DNA from: Flavobacteriales bacterium
GTDB taxonomy: Bacteria; Bacteroidota; Bacteroidia; Flavobacteriales_D; Parvicellaceae
Assembly (NCBI GenBank): GCA_029251405.1
Contig: JAQXDK010000020.1
Span: 1 to 64,000, forward strand
Reading direction: 5' to 3'
Length of the DNA: 64,000 bases
Under the pieces are notes generated by a model. It did not search any database, was not told the DNA's origin, and worked only from the letters and a program-made list of their open reading frames with translations. Both the position numbers and the translations under genes were made by a program. Below are positions 46,071-55,224 of this stretch, in pieces; position 1 is the first letter of the stretch, and each line of letters opens with the position of its first letter.

Positions 46071-47474
46071 ATGAGTAATCAAAAAACATTAAGAAATTCT
46101 ATCGATTTTGAGGGCGTTGGACTTCACACTGGAAATAAAGTTAAAATGACTTTAGAACCGGCGAAAGAAAATTTCGGAATAAAATTTCAACGAATAGACC
46201 TTGAGAACTCGCCAATTATTCCAGCTTCGATTGACTTGGTAAATGAAACTCAAAGAAGTACTACTTTAGAGAAAGATGGAATAAAAATAATTACTGTTGA
46301 ACATATTATGTCTGCTCTTTATGCTATGGGCGTCAATAATGTTTTAGTAAAAATAAATAATCCTGAAATCCCTATTTTAGATGGGAGTTCTCGGTTTTTT
46401 GTGGAAGAAATTCAAAAAGTAGGTTTAAAGAATCAAACGGCACCTCTAAACTATGTTAAGTTAAATAAACCTATCCATTACGTTGACAAGGAAACAGGTT
46501 CTGAAATTTTATTTGTTCCAGCAAATAATTTTATTCTTTCTGTACTTTTAGACTATGAAAATCCAGTTTTAGGGACTCAATATGCTGAAATTAGAAACTT
46601 AGATAATTACTCAAAAGAGATAGCTAATTGTAAAACATTTGTTTTATTAACAGAGTTAGAGAAACTTTCTCAAGCAAATCTTATAAAAGGAGGAGATTTA
46701 CATAATGCAATTGTTTTAGTTGATAGAAGTGATATAAAGGATGAAGAAATTAGAAATTTAGCTCATCTTTTAGGCAAGGATGCTACTGATATTAAAGTAA
46801 ATGGAAATATTTTAAATAATTGTGAACTACAGTTTCATAACGAACCAGCTCGGCATAAATTACTTGATGTAATCGGTGATCTTGCGTTAATTGGAATGCC
46901 TATTGTCGGTCACATAATCACCAAAAAACCAGGACATAAATTAAATACCTCATTTGCTAAAATCTTAAAAAAAGCCATGAAAGAACAAGAAAAGGAACCT
47001 AGATATTTTGACTTAACTAAAAAGCCACTTTATGATATAGTTGATATTGAAAAAATGCTTCCTCACAGATATCCCTTTTTACTGATTGATAAAGTTATGG
47101 AAATCAATGAAAATGGAATAATAGGAGTGAAGAATGTAACGATGAATGAAAATTATTTCATGGGACATTTTCCAAGTAACCCTGTTATGCCAGGTGTTCT
47201 TCAAATTGAAGCAATGGCTCAAGCAGGTGGAATTTTTTCACTAAGTAAGGTAGAAGATCCGCATTTATACTCTACCTATTTTATGAAAATTGACAATGTA
47301 AAATTTAAGAAAAAAGTAATTCCTGGAGACACGTTAGTTTTTGAATTGAATTTAATTACTCCAATAAGAAGAGGTCTTGTTCACATGAGAGGAAAGGGAT
47401 ATGTTAATGGTGAGGTTTGTATTGAAGCTGAAATGCTTGCTTCAGTAGTAAAAGATAGAGAAGAAAAAAAATAA
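46071..47474 (+). CDS. lpxC/fabZ: Bifunctional UDP-3-O-acyl-GlcNAc deacetylase / 3-hydroxyacyl-ACP dehydratase
   Basis: 467 residues, a fusion typical of Bacteroidota. Residues 1-300 are LpxC: FEGVGLHTGNKVKM, EHIMSALYAMGVNNVLV (zinc His), DGSSRFFVEEI, and HKLLDVIGDLALIG with H-x3-D zinc ligands. Residues 315-467 are FabZ: LPHRYPFLLIDKVMEI, GHFPSNPVMPGVLQIEAMAQAGG (catalytic His and Glu), MKIDNVKFKKKVIPGD. It deacetylates the lipid A precursor and dehydrates hydroxyacyl-ACP for fatty acids. It sits between lpxD and lpxA, linking the two pathways. Confidence 0.97.
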   Translation: MSNQKTLRNSIDFEGVGLHTGNKVKMTLEPAKENFGIKFQRIDLENSPIIPASIDLVNETQRSTTLEKDGIKIITVEHIMSALYAMGVNNVLVKINNPEIPILDGSSRFFVEEIQKVGLKNQTAPLNYVKLNKPIHYVDKETGSEILFVPANNFILSVLLDYENPVLGTQYAEIRNLDNYSKEIANCKTFVLLTELEKLSQANLIKGGDLHNAIVLVDRSDIKDEEIRNLAHLLGKDATDIKVNGNILNNCELQFHNEPARHKLLDVIGDLALIGMPIVGHIITKKPGHKLNTSFAKILKKAMKEQEKEPRYFDLTKKPLYDIVDIEKMLPHRYPFLLIDKVMEINENGIIGVKNVTMNENYFMGHFPSNPVMPGVLQIEAMAQAGGIFSLSKVEDPHLYSTYFMKIDNVKFKKKVIPGDTLVFELNLITPIRRGLVHMRGKGYVNGEVCIEAEMLASVVKDREEKK

Positions 47475-47497
47475 TTTTTGGTATTTAAAAAAATAAA

Positions 47498-48274
47498 ATG
47501 AATAATAATCTAACAAACGTTCATCCCAAAGCTAAAATTGGTAAAAACGTCACCATTGAACCTTTTGCTACCATATATGAAGATGTAGTAATTGGTGATA
47601 ATTGCTGGATTGCTTCGAATTCAGTAATTATGAATGGCGCTAGGATAGGGAATAATTGCAAAATCTTTCCTGGAGCTATTATTTCAGCAGAGTCTCAAGA
47701 CTTAAAATATAATGGAGAGTATGCAATTACTGAGATTGGTGACAATACAACTATAAGAGAATACGTTACTATTCACAAAGGTACTTTAGATAAAAAAACT
47801 ACAAAAATTGGTAGCAATTGCTTGCTTATGTCTTATGTTCATGTGGCCCACGACTGTATCATTGGAAACAATGTAGTCATTGCGAATTTAGTACAATTAG
47901 CTGGTCATGTAATAGTTGGGGACTGGGTTATAATTGAAGGTACTGCTGCAATTCAACAGTTTGTACACATTGGCCAACACGCCTTTATTGCTGGGGGATC
48001 GCTGGTTAGAAAGAATGTTCCTCCATACGTTAAGGCAGCAAGAGAACCGCTTTCCTATATTGGTGTAAATACAATTGGGTTAAGACGAAGAGGCTTTAAT
48101 GATCAACAAATTATAAATATTGAAGATATTTATAGAGTTATCTACGTTCAGAATAGTAATATGACTACCGCTTTAAGAGTGGCAGATTTAGAAATTCCAA
48201 TTTCAGATGAAAAAGAAGTGATATTAGAATTTATCAGAAATTCTACTAAAGGAATTATGAGAGGTCTGAGTTAA
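47498..48274 (+). CDS. lpxA: Acyl-ACP-UDP-N-acetylglucosamine O-acyltransferase
   Basis: 258 residues. It starts lipid A synthesis by O-acylating UDP-GlcNAc. Left-handed beta-helix repeats fill 1-190 (VHPKAKIGKNVTIEPFATIYEDVVIGDN), with the catalytic-His region LMSYVHVAHDCIIGNN and GGSLVRKNVPPYVKAAREPLSYIGVN near the end, followed by a helical C-terminal domain (RRRGFNDQQIINIEDIYRVIY). The operon ends here; the next gene converges, starting its stop codon 6 nt away. Confidence 0.96.
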   Translation: MNNNLTNVHPKAKIGKNVTIEPFATIYEDVVIGDNCWIASNSVIMNGARIGNNCKIFPGAIISAESQDLKYNGEYAITEIGDNTTIREYVTIHKGTLDKKTTKIGSNCLLMSYVHVAHDCIIGNNVVIANLVQLAGHVIVGDWVIIEGTAAIQQFVHIGQHAFIAGGSLVRKNVPPYVKAAREPLSYIGVNTIGLRRRGFNDQQIINIEDIYRVIYVQNSNMTTALRVADLEIPISDEKEVILEFIRNSTKGIMRGLS

Positions 48275-48279
48275 ATAAC

Positions 48280-49209
48280 CTATTCAAGTTCTTCTTTAAC
48301 AACTTGCAATATTCTCATATTATCTCTGTTTAGAACATAACCAATTATAGATAAATTCTCTACATTATAGGATAGGTCAATAGCCGGATCAGGTAGTTGA
48401 TATGAAAAATCATTATATATAACGGAGTCTTTTAACACAGATCCATTTATTATTTGTGTTCCCCAAGTTCCATTTATATTGTCTGATAGTATGGCGTGGT
48501 GGTGGTAATTAGTGTCAATTATCCCTTGATCAAATTTTTGAGGTGAAATAACATCATTTCTAATTAAATATAATACTAAATGATAATTTCCTGTTAGATC
48601 ATTCAATACAGAAGTCTCAGTATGTACGTATAAGCCATTTGTTTGCGAAAAATTAAATGATTTGATTTGAATATTAATGTTAAGAGAATCATTGTCATTT
48701 TCATCATTTACTCCACTAACCCATTGAGACTTCAGATACCAAACACTGTTTGATAAACCACCATCATTTCTATTTATTGTTCCCATAGGATTTCCTAAAA
48801 ATCCGTTCATTTCACTACCTCTTACATATTCATTACCTGCTTCAGTCTCATAATTATTGGTGAATAATTCATCTGTTTCCTGAAACCCCCCATCTATACT
48901 CGCATGAATTGAAGCTACTATAACGTTTAGACTGCTATCCTCTTCAATGCTTTTAGCAATTATCCCTGCTTCAGGACAATTTGTACAAAGATGTCCAGTA
49001 TAATCTTCTAACAAAATTCCTTTTTCATTGAGATTCTCTCCCCACTCATTTTGAGGATTAGCGATATCGTAATAGTTTGAAGTATAGTCAGCAGGATCGC
49101 CTGGAAAAAAACTCCAATCAAATTTACCATATTCTTCAGCTACAGGTGATTCGATTTTATCGCAAGCAAATAAAAAGAAGGCTAATAAAGGAATTAATAT
49201 TTTTTTCAT
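48280..49209 (-). CDS. Omp28-related outer membrane lipoprotein
   Basis: 309 residues. Lipobox FLFAC (cysteine about residue 16). It has a thioredoxin-like fold with a vicinal cysteine pair in LLEDYTGHLCTNCPEAG, as in Omp28-type proteins that are paired with thioredoxin-like partners. The C-terminal half is beta-rich (LTGNYHLVLYLIRNDVISPQ). It is the third gene of an operon with a TlpA-like protein and a DUF6029 protein; only one base separates it from the latter. Confidence 0.85.
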   Translation of the reverse strand: MKKILIPLLAFFLFACDKIESPVAEEYGKFDWSFFPGDPADYTSNYYDIANPQNEWGENLNEKGILLEDYTGHLCTNCPEAGIIAKSIEEDSSLNVIVASIHASIDGGFQETDELFTNNYETEAGNEYVRGSEMNGFLGNPMGTINRNDGGLSNSVWYLKSQWVSGVNDENDNDSLNINIQIKSFNFSQTNGLYVHTETSVLNDLTGNYHLVLYLIRNDVISPQKFDQGIIDTNYHHHAILSDNINGTWGTQIINGSVLKDSVIYNDFSYQLPDPAIDLSYNVENLSIIGYVLNRDNMRILQVVKEELE

Positions 49210-49210
49210 T

Positions 49211-50881
49211 TTAAAAACTTGAGGTGAAAGAAAAGGTTAAACCATTTGAAGCAGGAACTGCTCTACATACACCACCTACACAAAAAACACCAGCTCTTTG
49301 CTTCCCATATTGTAATGAAAACCTATGTGATCCGTTTATGAAACCTGCAGAAATTAGTCCGTAATGAATTCTTTTATTTAGGTCACTGTTCCCAGAGTTA
49401 TATTGATCAAGAACAGCGACATACCAATGTGGACTGAAAGTATATTCGACTTGGCCAAATAACCAATCTCCTTTATCATTGTCTGTCCACATTGCTTGAG
49501 TTTCAAATCTTAGAGAATGGTGTCTATTGATTTTATAAGTTAAATCAAGAACTGCAATTTGGGTGTAAATCATTTTATAATAACCAGCTACTTTTACCGC
49601 ATCGTCATTGAAAACGAAGTTGAAATAGTTTAAGTTAACTTTGACTTTCTTATTTATCTTTCTCTTAATTTCTAGATTGAAATCCTGAAACAAAATACTA
49701 TCAGATCTTGAGAATAATGACGTTGTGTAACTGTTTCTATTACTACCCATATCAGAAATAAACTTTCTTTCAGGAACATAAGCTGTTGCGAAATTTAATG
49801 CCACTGAAGTTCCGTACTTCCCGCCTAAAATAGTTTTTTTTGGGATTTTATAAAGAACATCTAATTGGTAAGCAATTTCTCCATAAAAATTTGTAGCATA
49901 TGGGTAAAGTGTTGCTGCTAGATTATAGGTATGTTGTTTAGTTAAAGCTGGTAAGTAGCCTATCAATAAATCAGTTGGCCCTACATTTACATTGGTAGAT
50001 CTCCAGAGCATATTATCCATATGCTTTGCTGAAAAATCTATAGCAAAACCTTTAGTTGAATATCCAAGATTTAATAGTAAACCTTCTCCATTTTTATATA
50101 TGTAATTGAAGTTTTTATCTTGATCAGGGTAAGGATCGTTTATTTTATGCACATATTCTCCACTAAAACGAATCTTTTGATATCTTAAATTCATCCTAAA
50201 ACAGGTTGCACCTACATTTTTAGGCATATTATAAAGAGTTGTGTTGTTATCAGTATTGAATTTACTAACAAAACTTCCACCTAAGGTTGCTTTTAATTTC
50301 CAGGAATTGCTGCTATCCAATAGCTCATTTAAATTTAATTCTCCATCTATAGCTCTAATAATCCCGTTTCCATTTATCAATTTATCATCAAATGAATATC
50401 GTTGCTTCCCAATCATACCTTTAAGGTAGATTCCTTTTGTTGGTTCATAAGTAAGCTTTATTCCATCTAAGGCATTATCAATACCTAATTGTCTTTCTTC
50501 ATAAGCTCTAAAAATCATTCCACTACCAAATTGATCATAAAAGTTTCCAATAGTAACTCCTACACCATCTCCGCTCCAAGACATATACCGGTAGCCTAAA
50601 CCTGTTCCATTAAAAGTGGTTGGATAGCCTTCTAAAGTATTAAGATAACTCTCATATCTAATACCAGATCTAAAATTCCCTTTTTGGTAATTTACATTAG
50701 CAAAACCATTGAAACCATATAAGTGTTCTGGTAATGCAGCATTTATCAAAGTATCTTCTTGATAGTATTGTCCAATTGCCTGAATATTTCCTGAGACAAC
50801 CCCAGTTTGTGAATCCTCTTGACCTTTAATAATTAATGAGCTCCAAATAAATAATAATAATAAATAATGCTTATTTATCAT
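49211..50881 (-). CDS. DUF6029 family outer membrane barrel protein
   Basis: 556 residues. A signal peptide of about 20 residues (LLLLFIWSSLIIKG) precedes a long stretch of amphipathic strands with aromatic girdles (FRSGIRYESYLN, GLGYRYMSWSGDGVGVTIGNFYDQFGSGMIFRAYEERQLG, NLRYQKIRFSGEYVHK), ending in LTFSFTSSF with the C-terminal Phe of outer-membrane barrels. This matches DUF6029 of Bacteroidota. The stop of the preceding TlpA-like gene overlaps this start by 4 nt. Function unknown, perhaps linked to the thioredoxin-like neighbours. Confidence 0.83.
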   Translation of the reverse strand: MINKHYLLLLFIWSSLIIKGQEDSQTGVVSGNIQAIGQYYQEDTLINAALPEHLYGFNGFANVNYQKGNFRSGIRYESYLNTLEGYPTTFNGTGLGYRYMSWSGDGVGVTIGNFYDQFGSGMIFRAYEERQLGIDNALDGIKLTYEPTKGIYLKGMIGKQRYSFDDKLINGNGIIRAIDGELNLNELLDSSNSWKLKATLGGSFVSKFNTDNNTTLYNMPKNVGATCFRMNLRYQKIRFSGEYVHKINDPYPDQDKNFNYIYKNGEGLLLNLGYSTKGFAIDFSAKHMDNMLWRSTNVNVGPTDLLIGYLPALTKQHTYNLAATLYPYATNFYGEIAYQLDVLYKIPKKTILGGKYGTSVALNFATAYVPERKFISDMGSNRNSYTTSLFSRSDSILFQDFNLEIKRKINKKVKVNLNYFNFVFNDDAVKVAGYYKMIYTQIAVLDLTYKINRHHSLRFETQAMWTDNDKGDWLFGQVEYTFSPHWYVAVLDQYNSGNSDLNKRIHYGLISAGFINGSHRFSLQYGKQRAGVFCVGGVCRAVPASNGLTFSFTSSF

Positions 50882-51360
50882 TTAGATATTTTAATTAACT
50901 CTTCATAAAGTTCTTCCTCATCCCCTGGAGAATAATTATTATGATCCCAAACTATTTTACCACTGCCGTTCACCAAGAAAGTATGAGGGACATTGTTCAC
51001 ATTCATAGCTCTCTTGTAATCTCCATTTGGGTCCAGCAATACCATATATTCCCAACCTTGAGCATTTATGTAAGGCTCTACTCTTGTACTTGATCTTGCG
51101 TCATCGATAGAAATGGCAATTAGCTGAACACCTGTTTCGTCAACCCAGTCGTCATATTCTTCAGCTATAGTATTTAATTCTGCCTTACAAGGTTTGCACC
51201 ATGTTGCCCAAAAACTAATAATTACAGGTTTCCCATTATTAGAAAACTTGGATAAATTTTGGGTATTCCCATTGACATCTTTAAGGTTGATATTAGGTAA
51301 TTGTCCGTAGTTAATTATTGAAACAGAACAAAATAAAAAGAAGAAGAAGATTTTTTTCAT
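50878..51360 (-). CDS. TlpA-like thioredoxin family protein
   Basis: 160 residues. A signal peptide (about 1-19, MKKIFFFFLFCSVSIINYG) is followed by a thioredoxin fold with the active site WATWCKPCKAEL, cis-Pro region VNNVPHTFLVNG, and the peroxiredoxin-like beginning LPNINLKDVNGNTQNLSKF. It reduces disulfides in the periplasm, probably serving the Omp28 and DUF6029 neighbours. It is the first gene of that three-gene operon, encoded on the minus strand, and is divergent from the type IX cargo gene. Confidence 0.9.
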   Translation of the reverse strand: MKKIFFFFLFCSVSIINYGQLPNINLKDVNGNTQNLSKFSNNGKPVIISFWATWCKPCKAELNTIAEEYDDWVDETGVQLIAISIDDARSSTRVEPYINAQGWEYMVLLDPNGDYKRAMNVNNVPHTFLVNGSGKIVWDHNNYSPGDEEELYEELIKISK

Positions 51361-51451
51361 GGGAATAATTACAGTTATTTAACTTGTAAAAAGATTAATG
51401 TTTTGTGAATATAACAATAATCTTACAAATATTATTTAAGATGATTGACCA

Positions 51452-51484
51452 TTTGAATTAGGATAATTAAAATAGCTATATTTG
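51452..51484 (+). promoter_or_regulatory. Promoter of the type IX cargo gene
   Basis: TTTG (51452-51455), a 21-nt spacer and TATATTTG (51477-51484): both boxes match the Bacteroidota consensus, the best promoter found in the window. The ATG follows at 51498, 13 nt after the -7 box. Confidence 0.75.
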
Positions 51485-51497
51485 AAAAAATTAAATC

Positions 51498-52199
51498 ATG
51501 AAGCAATTCTTACTATTCTTAGTAGTCACTATCACAGCTCTGACTTCTTTTGGACAAATTGACATTTTATGGGACGATGATCCAGGGGTAAATTATAATG
51601 GACAGACAATTAATATTACAAAAGATTATGCCGGATTTGACGTTTATATGCATTGTCAAAATACTGGTTCTTCAGCCTTAGATGTCAAATTCAGAAGAGT
51701 TGTACTAAGTTCAAATGACACACTTTTTAATGATCAATTTTGTGATAATAATTTATGCTATTCTTGTTTTGGAGATGACTGGACGACTCCTGCTTCAAAT
51801 CCTTTACAGCCAGGTGACTCCTGTTTAATGAAAGGAACTTTTTATTTTTATGATGGTGGTAATGTACTCATTAGATACTACATTGTAGACGTATTTGATA
51901 ATCCTATAGACTCAGTAGATGTAAATATTACGAATACCGTCGGTTTTCAAGATAAATTTGATAACATTTCTATATATCCAAATCCAACCAAGGAGATGAT
52001 CAATATTAATTTTTCTAATAAAAATTATGAAAAATTAAATTATCAGTTATTTGATATGAATGGTAGAGAAATCATTAATGCACTTTTAACGCCAAATCAG
52101 AATCTACTTGATCTTAAGGGATTAAAATCTGGCATTTATACCCTTAAAATTTACAATCAAGAAAATTTACTAAAAAAGAGTAAAATCATAAAAAGATAG
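51498..52199 (+). CDS. Secreted protein with type IX secretion sorting domain
   Basis: 233 residues. A signal peptide (about 1-20, ALTSFGQ) is followed by a beta-sandwich-like N-terminal part (about 20-150) with four cysteines (QFCDNNLCYSCFGDD). The C-terminal 75 residues are a type A sorting domain: ISIYPNPTKEMININF, YQLFDMNGREIINA, LDLKGLKSGIYTLKIYN, and a lysine-rich end (KKSKIIKR). The cargo would be exported by the type IX system whose SprA is encoded 3 kb downstream. Function of the N-terminal part unknown. Confidence 0.9.
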   Translation: MKQFLLFLVVTITALTSFGQIDILWDDDPGVNYNGQTINITKDYAGFDVYMHCQNTGSSALDVKFRRVVLSSNDTLFNDQFCDNNLCYSCFGDDWTTPASNPLQPGDSCLMKGTFYFYDGGNVLIRYYIVDVFDNPIDSVDVNITNTVGFQDKFDNISIYPNPTKEMININFSNKNYEKLNYQLFDMNGREIINALLTPNQNLLDLKGLKSGIYTLKIYNQENLLKKSKIIKR

Positions 52200-52354
52200 T
52201 CTTAGTTAGTAGTAAAATAACCTTAAGAAGGTACTGTACTTTTCTCAGTATTTAAATAAATCACTCCATTAACATTTAGATGTTATAGTTTTTGTGCATT
52301 TAGTAAGTTGTAATCTTATTAGATGTTTAATTTAGCTTATTATACGTTAAATAC

Positions 52355-54628
52355 ATGTCAGAAAAAAAATTTAAAAAAGATGCTCTTGACTACCATAGTT
52401 CTGGAAGAAAAGGTAAAATTGAAGTAATTCCTACCAAGCCTTACACTTCTCAAAGAGACCTTTCTTTAGCTTATTCACCTGGAGTAGCAGAACCTTGTTT
52501 GGCAATTAATAAAAACAACGACAATGTATATAAATACACCGCTAAGGGAAACTTGGTTGCAGTAATTTCTAATGGAACTGCAGTTTTAGGTTTGGGAGAT
52601 ATTGGTCCAGAAGCTTCTAAGCCAGTTATGGAAGGAAAAGGTTTGCTTTTTAAAATCTTTGCCGATATTGATGTTTTTGATATTGAGGTAAATGAAACAG
52701 ATGTTGATAAATTTATTGCTACTGTAAAAGCTATTGCTCCCACTTTTGGAGGAATAAACTTAGAAGACATCAAAGCTCCAGAAGCTTTTATAATTGAAGA
52801 ACGTTTAAAAAAAGAACTTGACATCCCAATTATGCACGACGATCAGCATGGAACAGCTATAATATCCTCTGCTGCCCTGCTAAATGCTCTTGAAATTGCC
52901 AAGAAGAAAATAGAAAAAGTTAAAATAGTTGTAAGTGGAGCAGGTGCTTCTGCACAATCTTGTGTTAAATTGTACATTTCTTTAGGGGTGAAAAAAAGTA
53001 ATATTTTCATGTACGATTCTAAAGGATTAATTCATGAATCCAGAAAAGATCAATTGGATGAAAATAAACAATTTTTCATGCAGCATGGTAAGAATCCAAG
53101 TCTCGAAGAAGCATTTAAAAATGCCGATGTTTTTTTAGGTCTTTCAAAGGGAGGTATTGTTGATGAATCAATGATTAAAAACATGGCTAAAAATCCTATT
53201 GTTTTTGCTTTGGCGAATCCAAACCCGGAAATTGAGTACGATTTAGCAATTAAAACCAGAGACGATCTAATTATGGCCACCGGTAGATCAGATCATCCCA
53301 ATCAGGTAAATAATGTTTTAGGTTTCCCCTATATTTTTAGAGGTGCTTTAGATGTTAGAGCTACTATGATTAATGAGGAAATGAAGTTAGCTGCAGTTAA
53401 GGCCATTGCCCTTTTAGCAAAAGAACAGGTTCCAGACGTAGTTAATGAAGCTTATGACGCAAAAAGTATTTCCTTTGGAAGAACACAAATAATTCCTAAA
53501 CCACTTGATCCAAGATTAATATATTGGGTAGCACCAGCAGTAGCTAAAGCTGCAATGGACTCAGGTGTTGCTAAGAAACCTATAAAAGATTGGAAAAAGT
53601 ATGAGTTAAATTTAATGGAGCGTTTAGGTTTGGGAAATAAGCTTATTAGAAACTTAACAGCTAAAGCAAAACGAAATCCTAAAAAAGTTGTTTTTGCTGA
53701 AGCTGACCACTATAAAATCTTGAAGGCTGCTGAAATGGCTCTGGAAGAAGGCATTGCTATACCTATACTTTTAGGTAAAAGACAGAAGATTCAAAAAATT
53801 ATTGATGAGTACAACTTAGATTTATCTAATTGTGAAATTATAGATCCAAGAAATGAGAGTGAATTAAAACATAGAGAATCATTTGCAGAAATTCTTCATG
53901 AGAAACGAAAGAGAAGAGGTCTTACTTTTTATGAAGCAAAAAAATTAATGAGAGAAAGGAATTATTTTGCAGCTGCTATGGTAGAAACAGGAAGGGCAGA
54001 TGTAATGATTTCTGGACTTACGAGAAGCTATAAAGATTCCATTCGGCCGGCTTTAAGAGTAATTGGTGTAGAAGACGGGATAAACAAAATTGCTGGAATG
54101 TATATTTTGATTAGTAAAGATGGTCCTATGTTTTTTGCTGATACAACAATTAATATTAACCCCACGGTTGAAGAAATTATTGATATTACTTTACTGGTTG
54201 CAAAAACAGTAAAGCAGTATAAAATTGAACCTAAAATTGCACTTTTAAGCTATTCAAACTTTGGTTCAAATGAAGGAGAGGATGCTATAAAAATGAGAGA
54301 AGCCTCTAAAATTCTTCATCAAAAGCATCCAGAATTAATTGTAGATGGTGAATTACAAGCCAATTTTGCTGTAAATAAAGAATTAATTAATGATTTTTTT
54401 CCATTTTCAATGTTGTCTGGAAACAGTGCAAATACTTTAATTTTTCCAAGTTTAAGTTCTGGAAATATAGCTTATAAATTAGTTCAAGAGATGAGTCAAA
54501 ATGAAGCAATTGGTCCAGTTTTATTGGGAATGAAGAAACCAGTTCATGTTTTACAAATTGGATCTTCAGTAAGAGAAATTTTAAATATGATCACACTTGG
54601 TGTGGTTGATGTTCAAAACCGTAAATAA
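52355..54628 (+). CDS. maeB: NADP-dependent malic enzyme with phosphotransacetylase-like domain
   Basis: 757 residues, the long hybrid form. It decarboxylates malate to pyruvate with reduction of NADP. Malic enzyme domain at about 1-420: PYTSQRDLSLAYSPGVAEPC, GLGDIGPEASKPVMEGK, EAFIIEERLKKELDIPIMHDDQHGTAI (catalytic and metal-binding Asp), VVSGAGASAQSCVKLY (dinucleotide loop). The C-terminal about 440-750 is phosphate-acetyltransferase-like (MISGLTRSYKDSIRPALRVIG, LLSYSNFGSNEGEDAIKM), in the family regulatory. ruvA starts 5 nt downstream. Confidence 0.96.
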   Translation: MSEKKFKKDALDYHSSGRKGKIEVIPTKPYTSQRDLSLAYSPGVAEPCLAINKNNDNVYKYTAKGNLVAVISNGTAVLGLGDIGPEASKPVMEGKGLLFKIFADIDVFDIEVNETDVDKFIATVKAIAPTFGGINLEDIKAPEAFIIEERLKKELDIPIMHDDQHGTAIISSAALLNALEIAKKKIEKVKIVVSGAGASAQSCVKLYISLGVKKSNIFMYDSKGLIHESRKDQLDENKQFFMQHGKNPSLEEAFKNADVFLGLSKGGIVDESMIKNMAKNPIVFALANPNPEIEYDLAIKTRDDLIMATGRSDHPNQVNNVLGFPYIFRGALDVRATMINEEMKLAAVKAIALLAKEQVPDVVNEAYDAKSISFGRTQIIPKPLDPRLIYWVAPAVAKAAMDSGVAKKPIKDWKKYELNLMERLGLGNKLIRNLTAKAKRNPKKVVFAEADHYKILKAAEMALEEGIAIPILLGKRQKIQKIIDEYNLDLSNCEIIDPRNESELKHRESFAEILHEKRKRRGLTFYEAKKLMRERNYFAAAMVETGRADVMISGLTRSYKDSIRPALRVIGVEDGINKIAGMYILISKDGPMFFADTTININPTVEEIIDITLLVAKTVKQYKIEPKIALLSYSNFGSNEGEDAIKMREASKILHQKHPELIVDGELQANFAVNKELINDFFPFSMLSGNSANTLIFPSLSSGNIAYKLVQEMSQNEAIGPVLLGMKKPVHVLQIGSSVREILNMITLGVVDVQNRK

Positions 54629-54633
54629 ATATT

Positions 54634-55215
54634 ATGATTGCACATATAGAAGGTATTCTTGAATCTAAAACAACATCTTCTGTTGTTATTGACGTTAATG
54701 GAGTTGGCTACATGCTCAATATCTCTTTGAATACTTTTGAATCTTTACCGTCAAAAGGAAAGCTAAGACTTTACAGCCATTTAACTGTAAGGGAAGATGC
54801 TCACATCTTATTTGGATTTGCTCACGAAGAAGAAAGACTTATGTTCAAAGAACTAATAAATGTTTCTGGTGTCGGTGCTAGTACCGCTTTAATGATATTA
54901 TCATCTATGAAACCTTCTGAAGTTGTTACAGCTGTTGGTCAGAGCGATGTAAATGCGTTTAAAAGTGTGAAAGGAATTGGGTTAAAGTCTGCACAAAGAA
55001 TTATAGTTGATTTAAAAGGAAAACTAGATAAAATAGAAACTAATAATGAATTTTTGTCCTCTGAGGGCAATACCTATAAAAATGAAGCGTTATCAGCATT
55101 AACAGTTTTAGGTATTGATAAAAAGAAAGCTTCAAATACCATAGACGAAATTATGAAAAACAACGAAATTTCATCTGTAGAAGAGCTCATTAAAAAAACT
55201 CTAAAGGCGGTCTAA
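54634..55215 (+). CDS. ruvA: Holliday junction branch migration protein RuvA
   Basis: 193 residues, normal length. It binds four-way junctions and guides RuvB. Domain I is an OB fold (MIAHIEGILESKTTSSVVIDVNGVGYMLNIS), domain II has two helix-hairpin-helix motifs (LINVSGVGASTALMILS, FKSVKGIGLKSAQRIIVDLKGKL), and domain III is a C-terminal three-helix bundle (EALSALTVLGIDKKKASNTID). It lies between maeB and sprA. Confidence 0.96.
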   Translation: MIAHIEGILESKTTSSVVIDVNGVGYMLNISLNTFESLPSKGKLRLYSHLTVREDAHILFGFAHEEERLMFKELINVSGVGASTALMILSSMKPSEVVTAVGQSDVNAFKSVKGIGLKSAQRIIVDLKGKLDKIETNNEFLSSEGNTYKNEALSALTVLGIDKKKASNTIDEIMKNNEISSVEELIKKTLKAV

Positions 55216-55224
55216 AATAACAAA

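Noticed and set aside
48285-48310. Possible hairpin (CAAGTT/AACTTG) after lpxA
   Set aside because: The stem is only six pairs with a 10-nt loop and no T-tract, and it lies within the coding end of the convergent gene.
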